Below the pieces are notes generated by a model. It made no database searches. It was given only the letters and a program-made list of their open reading frames with translations, and was not told the DNA's origin. A stretch of 44,315 bases of DNA, taken from positions 1 to 44,315 of the forward strand of contig NYZA01000171.1 of assembly GCA_002686955.1 (NCBI GenBank). Direction: 5' to 3'. Numbering within the stretch: the first letter of the stretch is position 1; each line of letters opens with the position of its first letter. Of this stretch, positions 34,054-41,456 are shown in pieces. The position numbers and the translations under genes were made by a program. The stretch is from Gemmatimonadota bacterium (lineage in GTDB: Bacteria > GCA-2686955).

Positions 34054-34452
34054 CTACCGCTCCCGCCCCTCCCACTCTTCCTCTTCCCGCTTCACCTTCA
34101 GCCGCCGGCGCGGCGTCCATTCCCCGATCGAGAGCGATCTGGCGGCGTCGCTGCGGACGGTCTGGCGGAGCTCGCGCACGTTGCCGGGCCATTCGTAGCG
34201 CTCGAGAGCGCGGCGGGCCTCGGCGGTGAAGCGCAGCTCGCCGGAGGGGAGGTCGCGGGCGGCGGCGAAGTCCTCGATGAAATGCTCGAGCAGGAGCAGA
34301 ATGTCTTGGGGCCGCTCGCGCAGGGGGGGCAGGGCGAGCTTGATGTCTGCCTTGTTTCTCACAAATGTGTCGTATGCCTTGTAGCCATCGGACAGCAACG
34401 TGCCCTTAAAATCGCGCAGTCGGTGGCAACGGGAGCTCAAGCCAAGAGGCAT
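34054..34452 (-). pseudogene. Chimeric relic: IS66 tnpC fragment joined to a sigma-54 AAA fragment
   Basis: The open frame encodes two unrelated pieces. Its first part (about 34411-34362) reads DFKGTLLSDGYKAYDTFVRN, like the DDE-region of IS66 TnpC (GTLxxDGYxxY). From about 34355 on it reads ADIKLALPPLRERPQDIL and later YEWPGNVRELRQTVRSDA, the C-terminal AAA+ part of a sigma-54 activator, lacking Walker motifs and any helix-turn-helix. The join is in frame by chance or selection. It looks like the scar of a deletion between an IS66 element and a regulator gene, not a working protein. Confidence 0.7.
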
Positions 34453-34720
34453 CGCTAGTCACTGGTTCTTGATCACCGAGCCGCTTCTTCCAACGGTGAA
34501 ATGAAGAGAGGCTGAGCTCCTTCTTCTCACAAAACGCGCGTTGCGTCGGCCCGCTGCTCGCGTGCTCGGAGACAAGTTTCTTCCAATGGGCCGCGCCGCG
34601 CCGTCGCCGCGATGGATTGCGAGTGCCGTCCATGAAATGGTCCTCCTGGGATCAAGGTGATCCAGGGACCATAGACTCGCCGGCGACGGCGGGGAAGAAC
34701 GCCGGAAAATGACCGCTTAC
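34360..34720 (-). mobile_element. IS66 remnant A (minus strand, left end plus tnpA plus tnpC scrap)
   Basis: The terminus at 34700-34720 reads, on the minus strand, GTAAGCGGTCATTTTCCGGC, the GTAAGCG start of IS66-family ends. It is followed by tnpA and a short tnpC scrap, then cut off by a deletion near 34360. Confidence 0.7.
34406..34633 (-). CDS. IS66-type accessory protein TnpA (remnant element)
   Basis: A 75-aa helix-turn-helix protein: AHWKKLVSEHASSGPTQRAFCEKKELSLSSFHRWKKRL matches the small TnpA protein of IS66 elements (W...V...SGLSQxxFC...LSxxxFxxWRRRL). It begins 87 bp inside the IS66 terminus ending at 34720, the normal layout. The tnpB and most of tnpC that should follow are missing, replaced by the chimeric fragment at 34054, so the element cannot transpose by itself. 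Confidence 0.75.
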   Translation of the reverse strand: MDGTRNPSRRRRGAAHWKKLVSEHASSGPTQRAFCEKKELSLSSFHRWKKRLGDQEPVTSDASWLELPLPPTARF

Positions 34721-34983
34721 GCTGGACCGAAGTGGGCGCGGAACTCGTCGGAGTGATCCAGAGTCTTATGAGCACCTGCCGGTTGCACAGCGTCGATCTC
34801 TACACCTACCTTGTCGACGTTCTCCTGCGAATCGCAGACCACCCGGACGCTCGCGTGGAGGAGCTCACTCCGAGGCTGTGGAAAGAGCTCTTCGCTGACG
34901 ACCCGCTCAAGTCTGATCTCGATGTCATCCCGCCGCGCCACCAGTGGCGCCGAGCCGGCTGACGTCACAGATTGACCGCTTAC
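34721..34983 (+). mobile_element. IS66 remnant B (plus strand, tnpC 3' end plus right end)
   Basis: From 34723 the plus strand reads WTEVGAELVGVIQSLMSTCR and then HSVDLYTYLVDVLLRIADHP, the C-terminal end of IS66 TnpC, stopping at 34962. The right end TGACCGCTTAC finishes at 34983. The start of this fragment abuts the terminus of remnant A exactly, as expected if A had jumped into tnpC of B. Confidence 0.72.
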
Positions 34984-35028
34984 GCAGCAACCGCGACGCA
35001 AAGGGGGTCCGCCGAAAGCCGTGCGCGG

Positions 35029-35847
35029 TCATGTGGCGGCCCCCTTCCATGGCTCTCCAGGTAGTCGACGGACCAACGACTCATGGACGACGTCCCAGGC
35101 GCGGCCGGTGTCGTACTCCAAGTCGGGTCGCAGCAACGGGGCAATGTCATCGACGAACAGAGCGTCGTCCAGCTTCGCCGCCATGTTCGCCTCGAACTGC
35201 GCCCGCGTGGCGGCGGTATCCACGAAGGCCATGTAGTCTGTGAAGCAGCGAACGATCTCATTCGGATCGACATCCTGCTCCGTCAGGGCGAGCCAGAGGT
35301 CGAAGAGGTCGCGACCCTTCTTACGCTGGTACAGAGCTCGCATCTTGGTGCCGAGCAGTTCAGCGAGGCTGTACGTCGTAACATCGGCCTCGCCCGAAAA
35401 CCACGGATTCGCCACCGTGTACTCACGCCGTAGTAGACCGAGAACGCTGAAGTGCTCACGGGTGTTGATCTCGACCTTGAGGCGCATCCGCACGACGGGG
35501 ACGAAGGTGGTGTCGAAGCGATAGTAGAGGGTGAATCGCCCCTCGCCCTGCTTCCACTTCGGCTTGCCGAGCCATGGGTCCAGCGCCTCGCGAATAGCGT
35601 CGATCAGACCACCGATGGGCCCGGCCTCACGCTGCACGAGATCGATGTCTTCGGAGTAGCGACCAGGCGGGTCGAAGAATAGCTTGTGCAGAGCGGTACC
35701 ATCGCGAAACACGGCATGCTCCCCGACGGCAGGACGCTCGTGCATGGCGACCAGGGCACGACTGAGGAGGAGATCCTGTTCGACCTGGGTGTTGTCGGGC
35801 CACGGGGCGGCAGTGCGCCAGGCCGTGATGTTCGCGCGTGGGATCAT
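35029..35847 (-). CDS. abiEii: AbiEii nucleotidyltransferase toxin
   Basis: A 272-aa member of the AbiEii/MenT nucleotidyltransferase family. Diagnostic blocks are VFRDGTALHKLFF, PGRYSEDIDLV (the two catalytic acids), the RMRLKVEINTRE strand, and the QRKKGRDLFDLWLAL helix. Type IV toxin-antitoxin toxins of this kind act by nucleotidyl transfer and cause abortive infection. The ATG at 35847 overlaps the stop of abiEi by four bases (ATGA). It is the downstream member of the pair, as usual, and the enzyme is complete. Confidence 0.9.
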   Translation of the reverse strand: MIPRANITAWRTAAPWPDNTQVEQDLLLSRALVAMHERPAVGEHAVFRDGTALHKLFFDPPGRYSEDIDLVQREAGPIGGLIDAIREALDPWLGKPKWKQGEGRFTLYYRFDTTFVPVVRMRLKVEINTREHFSVLGLLRREYTVANPWFSGEADVTTYSLAELLGTKMRALYQRKKGRDLFDLWLALTEQDVDPNEIVRCFTDYMAFVDTAATRAQFEANMAAKLDDALFVDDIAPLLRPDLEYDTGRAWDVVHESLVRRLPGEPWKGAAT

Positions 35848-36638
35848 AGGTCGATGTCCACCTGTTCGTTGGGAACCAGTCGCCAGCACTGGTCGGCCTC
35901 AATCTCGCCAGCCGGCTGGTCGGTCCGCAGGCGCACCACGCTTGTCCGCCGCTTTGCCAACCAGTGAGCCAGCGGTTCCGCGAGGTCGCCTTCTCCAACG
36001 GCGGTGATGAGGTATCCGAGCCGCTGAACATCGGGCAGCCGAACGTGCGGGGCGACCGCCACGAGCCGGTCACCATCGATCTTCTCAGCCAACTCGGAGA
36101 GCACGGTTGCGACGTTGTTCCAGTGGCCCGCCGCCGAGAAGAACCGGACCAGGTCGAAGGCGGTCGTCTCCGGCGTCGCGACAGCCATGGTCCCCGTCTC
36201 CGTGTCGACTCGATTGACCGGCATCGCCGCAACAGCCTTGCTGGCATGCACATCGATCCGGACCCTGCCGGCGTGCATTGGCCTGGTCGCACGATCGGCG
36301 ATGACCTGGAACACCATCGGCTGTTGGTGCCCGGCCCCATGGAGCGCGGCCGCGCTCAGGATTCCCACGTAGTAGTCTCTCCCAAGGTGTTTCATCAGAT
36401 CGTCGATGAACCACGACGCTGGCGGGCAACCGGCCGCGCGGTACTCCGGCGGGGCGACGACGTAGAATCCACGACGCGGCGATGCGATCCGTCCCTTCTG
36501 CTTGAGCCGCCGAAGGGCCGTTTGAACCGCAACCTCGGAGCCTCCGAGGCCCGCTTCGACATCCGCGCGAGTGAAGACATACCGGCCCGAGGCCTGCTGT
36601 TCCTCCACCCACTCGGCTATGGTTTTCGGGCTGGTCAT
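35844..36638 (-). CDS. abiEi: AbiEi antitoxin/repressor
   Basis: A 264-aa AbiEi with an N-terminal winged helix (FTRADVEAGLGGSEVAVQTA and LRRLKQKGRIASPRRGFYVV) and a C-terminal domain containing YYVGILSAAALHGAGHQQP, PVNRVDTETGTMAVATPETT and AFDLVRF. AbiEi neutralises AbiEii and represses its own operon by binding inverted repeats. The ATG at 36638 is preferred to a TTG at 36644. A perfect inverted repeat at 36661-36675 lies 22 bp upstream in a well-formed promoter. The pair sits beside IS66 relics, a typical mobile defence context. Confidence 0.9.
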   Translation of the reverse strand: MTSPKTIAEWVEEQQASGRYVFTRADVEAGLGGSEVAVQTALRRLKQKGRIASPRRGFYVVAPPEYRAAGCPPASWFIDDLMKHLGRDYYVGILSAAALHGAGHQQPMVFQVIADRATRPMHAGRVRIDVHASKAVAAMPVNRVDTETGTMAVATPETTAFDLVRFFSAAGHWNNVATVLSELAEKIDGDRLVAVAPHVRLPDVQRLGYLITAVGEGDLAEPLAHWLAKRRTSVVRLRTDQPAGEIEADQCWRLVPNEQVDIDL

Positions 36639-36656
36639 GCGCAAATCCGTTCTCGG

Positions 36657-36685
36657 AACTTAGCGCCTGGCGCTAGTTTTTGCAA
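36657..36685 (-). promoter_or_regulatory. abiE promoter with an inverted repeat in the spacer
   Basis: On the minus strand TTGCAA (-35, 36685-36680) and TAAGTT (-10, 36662-36657) are 17 bp apart. The palindrome TAGCGCC-a-GGCGCTA (36661-36675) fills the spacer and overlaps the -10 box, a good candidate for the AbiEi operator. Confidence 0.6.
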
Positions 36686-36884
36686 ACGGTTTCGCTGCTC
36701 GTCCGTGATCATCTGGCGGACTGGTCCGGCGCGTTCGCCGCAGATGAGCCTGTCCCCGTCCACGCACGCGACGGCTTTGCCCCGTTGGAGGCGAAGCGCG
36801 CGGCCTCACCGCCTCGTCGCTGAGGGAGTGTTTCCGGTGTGGGTCGCGCGCTGAGCCGCCAAGACAGCTTGAGTGGGAGAGTCC

Positions 36885-37094
36885 ATGGAGCGTACGGTCA
36901 AGGTCTTCGTCATCCCCGCGGACAGAGCCCCGGGCGGCCCACCAGAGCCGGCACGGGAGCTGGTCGTCAAGGCGCGGAGCACCGATGCGGCTCGCGAGGC
37001 GGCACTCCTGCGGCTCGTCGACGACGGCTACCGCGTCCGCTCGCTGTCCTGCGGGCCGAAGGGACTGGTCACCTACGTAGAGGAGACACGGTGA
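36885..37094 (+). CDS. Small protein (69 aa), unknown function
   Basis: It begins MERTVKVFVIPADRAPGGPP and ends with RVRSLSCGPKGLVTYVEETR. GGGAGA lies 4-9 nt before the ATG. The alternation of hydrophobic and charged residues (ELVVKARSTDAAREAALLRL) looks like a beta-alpha-beta mini-domain. It diverges from the abiE operon across about 200 bp. I do not recognise a family. A stop-interrupted continuation on the plus strand (ILKAVRHRASADLDGLELRS-like, 37140-37200) may be a decayed downstream gene. Confidence 0.5.
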   Translation: MERTVKVFVIPADRAPGGPPEPARELVVKARSTDAAREAALLRLVDDGYRVRSLSCGPKGLVTYVEETR

Positions 37095-37875
37095 ACCACG
37101 AGACCGCGGCACATCCGGGCAGACGAGAGGCTCTAGACCATTCTCAAGGCGGTGCGGCACAGGGCATCCGCGGACCTCGACGGCCTAGAGCTGCGCTCAG
37201 TTAGTTCAGATTTGCGCGGTTTACGGTGATTGGTGACAATCGCTCCCAGTGTATCGCTGGGCGGTGCGCGCCCCAGGGCGAAAGCGGTCGCCAACAGCGC
37301 GCGGTCGTGCGTCGCCGAGTGCCCAAGTCACACGGTTGGAGCATCCAGGGCCGCGTGGGACCGCTTGCGACGGGCCATTCGCGTGGCCACGACGTGGGGG
37401 TTAACGGCGCGTGGGACTTCGAACGTCACCCCCGAGCGTTCGTCCTCGTGTTCGCGGCCGGGTTTGCGCTTCGAACGCGATCTTCCGGTTTGTCCTGCGA
37501 CCTCGAGAAGGTGCGCCGCCGAGGCAGCCGGTCACACCGAGACCATGGCGGCATGGATGACAGGGCCAGAAGTGGCGTTGCAACACAACCTTGGCGCCAC
37601 TGAGTCCCTTGCATTCGTGCGTGCGGATTCTGATCGATCGGTGTATGCTCAATCGACGATTGAGGCCGAAGCGGTCGCAACGTGAGGTGCCGAGAAAGCC
37701 GGCGGGCCTCATGCGTTACATTAACGGACCCTGGATAGCTGCCTGTCCGGCAAGAGCTTAGGGCTTTTCAGGGCTGAGTTATCCACAGGCATTCTGTCAA
37801 AACATGCCCGACATTCTGACATTGGCGAAAACGGCATCGCAACTCGTTGCGGCGCAAGGGCCCCAGAAAGGGTGG
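37095..37875. other. Gene-poor island segment
   Basis: The open frames here have no recognisable protein content. It holds a 17-bp palindrome CTCAATCG-a-CGATTGAG (37648-37664) and a perfect TTATCCACA box (37779-37787), the E. coli-type DnaA box, but only one copy, so no origin is claimed. The 160 bp before the repeat at 37876 could be a CRISPR leader. Confidence 0.4.
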
Positions 37876-37964
37876 GCCGCAAAGATTCCCTGATGAAGAT
37901 GGGATTGAGACAACCACTACGCGGCCTGGCGCGTGTCGTCTATCTCCTGCCGCAAAGATTCCCT
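37876..37964 (+). CRISPR. Probable CRISPR remnant: one repeat, one spacer, one truncated repeat
   Basis: GCCGCAAAGATTCCCT occurs twice, at 37876 and 37949, exactly 73 bp apart. The first copy continues into a 36-bp unit (37876-37911) ending GGGATTGAGAC, the ATTGA(A/G)AC end of many CRISPR repeats, with a short internal TCCC/GGGA dyad. A 37-bp unique spacer (37912-37948) follows. The second copy matches for only 16 bases, as a degenerate terminal repeat would. There are no cas genes in the window. A chance 16-bp repeat at this period is unlikely, but with two copies the call stays tentative. Confidence 0.5.
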
Positions 37965-38037
37965 TTGGACGTTCCTTCAGCCACGACGTGACGCTTCGAA
38001 GTCATCCCCCCGAAAACATGTCAGCGAGCCTGCCCCG

Positions 38038-40029
38038 CTACAGATCGAGAATCCCGGCCACTACCCCCTCATCAAGATCCCCGCCCAACTGAATCCGCGC
38101 CCCACCCAAGAAGCCCACGACTTCATCGAGCCCACAACCACGCCGCACCGAAGCCAGCAACAGATCTTCAGGAACACCGCGCCGCCAAGGCCCGGCCTGC
38201 GTCAACTTCGCCAGGCGACCCAGCTTGTCCTTGATGAAGGGCTCCACCGCGGCTTCGGTCACTACCGGTAGCCGGGGCGAACCGCCCGCGAGCGACACTG
38301 CGTACGGGCTCGAATCTATGACGGCGCCCGCGCCCATCATCTTCGCCAGTCGATCGAGAAAGAAGAGAGAGCCGACCGTCCCCAATCCGTGCAGCAATAC
38401 CGTCGCTCCCGCGATGCTCACTTGCCCCACGCTACCCGTCGCCACTCCCAGCGATTCGACTACCGCTCGGCCCAGCTCGAACGAGACACTCGGTGAGCCG
38501 GAGGGGCGGAAGCGCGCGGGGTTTGCTCCTTCGGCCGCATCGGTGAGGATTCGGTCGTCCGTCGTCTTCACGATCCGACGATCGCGACCGCCCACGGCGA
38601 TCTTGCGCGAGTCGGCCGCGGCGATTGTTCCGACGATCTCTCCGGTGATCCTGTCGACCACATCTACGGTCGCCGGATCATCGATGTTGGAGTGCAGGCT
38701 TCCGCGTCCGTAGCGCTGCTCGATCGCCTCGGAAGCGACATATCGATCGCTTCCGGCGCTCTCGAGTAGCTCCTTGTCGACCATTCGCTCGAGGAGCGCT
38801 TCGCAAGCGCCTTCCCCCAGCTCGTCGAGAATCTCGGGCGGTAGAACACGCTTCAGATCTTCGAGACGCACGTAGCTTCCCTCACAAGCCAGCACCAGCG
38901 CCTGCTGCACGACGATCGAGGGACGAAATCCGTATGGCGACGCACATAGACGGCCCTTCTTGCCCAACCTGAACATGGTCTGGAAAAGGTGTCTCTCCGC
39001 CTCGGTCTCGACGACGTAGCCGCAACGCGTCGTATCGCCGCGCCGTCCACCCCGACCGAGACGCTGCATCAGACTCGACACGTCGGCGGGAGGGTCGGTC
39101 AGCAACACATAATCGACCGTCCCGATGTCGATCCCCAGCTCCATGGTCAACGTCGCGAAGCAGACCGCGGCCGGCGCCTGATGAAAGAGGCGCTCGGTAC
39201 GTTCGCGGGTGGCTTTCGCCAACGATCCGTGGTGAGCGAAGATCTCTTCGCCGAAACGGGTACGGTTGCGCAGCTTCGCACTGAAGATCTCGACCTGATT
39301 TCGGGAGCGACAGAACACCAACATCTTCTTGATGCCGTGCCGTGCGAGCTCGTTCAAATGGACGGCTACATGCGACGGAGATCGACCCTCGAACACCTTC
39401 CCGAAGATCTTGCGGATTCCCGGCACCACGATCAGCTCGGCATTCGCCAGATAACGCCGACCCAGCTCCTCGGGCCGATCCACCGTGGCGCTCGCGGCGA
39501 CCCGTTGCGGTCGCGAGTCGGCGCCAGCTTCGAGCCTATGTAGCAGAACCCGCAGCTGGTCCCCGCGCGGTGTGTCGTCCAACACATGGATCTCGTCGAG
39601 CACCACGACGCGAACGCCGCGCAGAGCGGCCGGCCGTCGAGCCAGCAACGAATCGACCGCCTCGGGCGTCGCGATCACGACCGAAGGCAGCTTGCCGCCA
39701 ACCCACTCCTTGTGCTCGCCGGTGTAGCGACCGAACGACACATCGACCAGCCCCATAGGCCCATCGAGACGCCGCCGGAGATCGTTGACCAGGGCGCGTG
39801 TGGGCGCGATTACCAGAACGCGAGCGCTCGCGGCCCCGAAACGGCGCACCATCTCGACGGCCGGCGCCGCATACGCTTCTGTCTTTCCACTGGCGGTGGC
39901 CGAGCACATCAGCACGTCGCGCCCCTCCAGGATCGCTGGGATCGCGCGCTGCTGCACTTCGGTCAAGCGGGAGAAGCGCGAGAACCACGGACCGAAGGTG
40001 AAGGGCAGCGAACGCCGGTCGACGGTCAC
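38038..40029 (-). CDS. Lhr/BrxHI-like SF2 helicase
   Basis: A 663-aa superfamily 2 helicase. Motif I is SATASGKT (residues 43-50), Ia APTRALVNDL, II DEIH (145-148), III SAT (180-182), IV MLVFCRSRNQVE, V FATLTMELGIDIG and VI QRLGRGGRR. The accessory C-terminal half (about 375-663) begins in a winged-helix-like region (RLEDLKRVLPPEILDELGEG) as in Lhr-type enzymes. GTG at 40029 is preferred to GTG at 40047 because it overlaps the upstream stop by four bases (GTGA). It is the last gene of a four-gene operon with two P-loop ATPases. In type 2 BREX a similar helicase (BrxHI) accompanies BrxD. Confidence 0.85.
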   Translation of the reverse strand: MTVDRRSLPFTFGPWFSRFSRLTEVQQRAIPAILEGRDVLMCSATASGKTEAYAAPAVEMVRRFGAASARVLVIAPTRALVNDLRRRLDGPMGLVDVSFGRYTGEHKEWVGGKLPSVVIATPEAVDSLLARRPAALRGVRVVVLDEIHVLDDTPRGDQLRVLLHRLEAGADSRPQRVAASATVDRPEELGRRYLANAELIVVPGIRKIFGKVFEGRSPSHVAVHLNELARHGIKKMLVFCRSRNQVEIFSAKLRNRTRFGEEIFAHHGSLAKATRERTERLFHQAPAAVCFATLTMELGIDIGTVDYVLLTDPPADVSSLMQRLGRGGRRGDTTRCGYVVETEAERHLFQTMFRLGKKGRLCASPYGFRPSIVVQQALVLACEGSYVRLEDLKRVLPPEILDELGEGACEALLERMVDKELLESAGSDRYVASEAIEQRYGRGSLHSNIDDPATVDVVDRITGEIVGTIAAADSRKIAVGGRDRRIVKTTDDRILTDAAEGANPARFRPSGSPSVSFELGRAVVESLGVATGSVGQVSIAGATVLLHGLGTVGSLFFLDRLAKMMGAGAVIDSSPYAVSLAGGSPRLPVVTEAAVEPFIKDKLGRLAKLTQAGPWRRGVPEDLLLASVRRGCGLDEVVGFLGGARIQLGGDLDEGVVAGILDL

Positions 40030-41456
40030 GCCCGTCCGACTCGGCACGCGCGGAAACGGTCGGCGTCGAAGAGCAAGACAGTGGCGCGAACCGCGTCTCT
40101 AAAGCTGTCCTCACCGCGATCGTTGGCCTTGGCGATCCGCTGGCGAGCCGCCATGCTCAAGTCGCGGGTGATCTTGTGCTCCGGGTAGGCGCGCTGGTAG
40201 ATCGCCGCAATACGACGCACGAGATCCGGCAGTAGCTCGGAGCGCAGCGGCGCGAGATCGATACTGTACGCCTTGGCGTGAGTGACGGTGGAGAAGTACC
40301 CGCGGATCTCATCGAGCGGGGTCAGAGCGAATACCGTACACAGAGGCTGATTCCCGCGGAACTTCAGGGGCAGTTCGCGATGGACCTTGTGCCCACCCCG
40401 ATAGAGCAAGTCGGGTTCGAAAGCCAGATCGCCGGGCGGTATTGTGACGGCCGCGTAGTGCTTCAAGACCTCGAGGGCATAGCGCCGAGCGACGAGCCCG
40501 AGAGCATCGACCCGCTCTACCTCGTCGAAAAGGAGCACGAGTCCGCGCAATCCGGCGTCGCTGTACCAAGTGGCCAAGGTGCCGACGAGGTGGACGTACA
40601 TCCGCCCGAAGGTGCGAAAATCGGACATCGTCAGCATGCGCTTGCCGCGCCAACCGGCACGTGCTGCGACGTGATTGACCTCCTCTACGTTGACGGGCTC
40701 TCCGGCCACATAGTCGCGCACCAAGTGAGCCAACCGCGACTCGCGCCGCAAGACCTTCAAGTAGGGACTGAAGAACCTGCTCGCTCGCCGCCCCTCCCAG
40801 TCGTGGTGCATCGGGCTGTCGATGAGCTTCTCGAAGAGCCAATCGAGCCCCGAGCCGACCTGGTCCGGCACACGCACCGAAGCGGCGATCCGCCGGTAGA
40901 GCCTGAGGGGGTAGTGCAACGCATTCTCTCGCGGATCGAGAGTGATGCGCGCGGTCGCGAAGCCCCGTTCCAGGGCGAGCTGCTCGGCGGCCTCGAGCAG
41001 ATGGGTCTTGCCGCTGCCGTAGTCTCCCCACAGAACTCTGCATCCACGCTCTTCGTTCAGCATGGCGCTCAAGCTCGCCAACTCGGGCTCCCTGGCCACG
41101 GTGTACTCCCGAATCCCCCTGGCCGGCACCACACCCAAACGAAGTGCCTCGAGAGTCTGCCAGGCGTGGCCGGTCTCCGGCCCCGATGGCGACGGTGGTG
41201 GAGCAGGAGCAGGCAAGGCCCCGTTGACCCCGTTGGCCCCGGACGGCGGGCGCGAAAGCACGACGCCATCGTCTTCGGCTCGCTTCCGCGCCGACTCCGC
41301 ACTGAAGTCGAACTCGATCTCGCGGAGCTTCAGGGTCTTCGGCAACGAAGGGGAGGAATCGAAGGCGACGCGCGCCGCCTGGTAGGCCAGCCTCTGCTTG
41401 ACCACGCCTCTGCCCCACACGGCGTGAATCACCCGGTCGCCCCGTTTCAGCTTCAC
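40026..41456 (-). CDS. BrxD/DUF2791-like P-loop ATPase with N-terminal tudor-like domain
   Basis: A 476-aa ATPase. Residues 1-50 (LKRGDRVIHAVWGRGVVKQR) look like the CarD/UvrD-type tudor fold that binds nucleic acid or RNA polymerase. A Pro-rich linker (about 68-95) leads to the ATPase: LGVVPARGIREYTVAREPEL, Walker A WGDYGSGKTH (144-151) and Walker B GLVLLFDEVERVD (306-312), the pattern of BREX ATP-binding (DUF2791) proteins. The GTG start at 41456 shares one base with the upstream stop (TAGTG). It precedes the helicase gene with a GTGA overlap. Confidence 0.8.
   Translation of the reverse strand: MKLKRGDRVIHAVWGRGVVKQRLAYQAARVAFDSSPSLPKTLKLREIEFDFSAESARKRAEDDGVVLSRPPSGANGVNGALPAPAPPPSPSGPETGHAWQTLEALRLGVVPARGIREYTVAREPELASLSAMLNEERGCRVLWGDYGSGKTHLLEAAEQLALERGFATARITLDPRENALHYPLRLYRRIAASVRVPDQVGSGLDWLFEKLIDSPMHHDWEGRRASRFFSPYLKVLRRESRLAHLVRDYVAGEPVNVEEVNHVAARAGWRGKRMLTMSDFRTFGRMYVHLVGTLATWYSDAGLRGLVLLFDEVERVDALGLVARRYALEVLKHYAAVTIPPGDLAFEPDLLYRGGHKVHRELPLKFRGNQPLCTVFALTPLDEIRGYFSTVTHAKAYSIDLAPLRSELLPDLVRRIAAIYQRAYPEHKITRDLSMAARQRIAKANDRGEDSFRDAVRATVLLFDADRFRACRVGRA

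Noticed and set aside
37230-37685. A 151-codon plus-strand frame in the island
   Set aside because: No motif, no ribosome site and Ala/Arg/Ser-rich translation; it is likely non-coding.
37779-37787. A replication origin based on the TTATCCACA box
   Set aside because: Only one box, with no AT-rich unwinding region, iterons or replication gene nearby.
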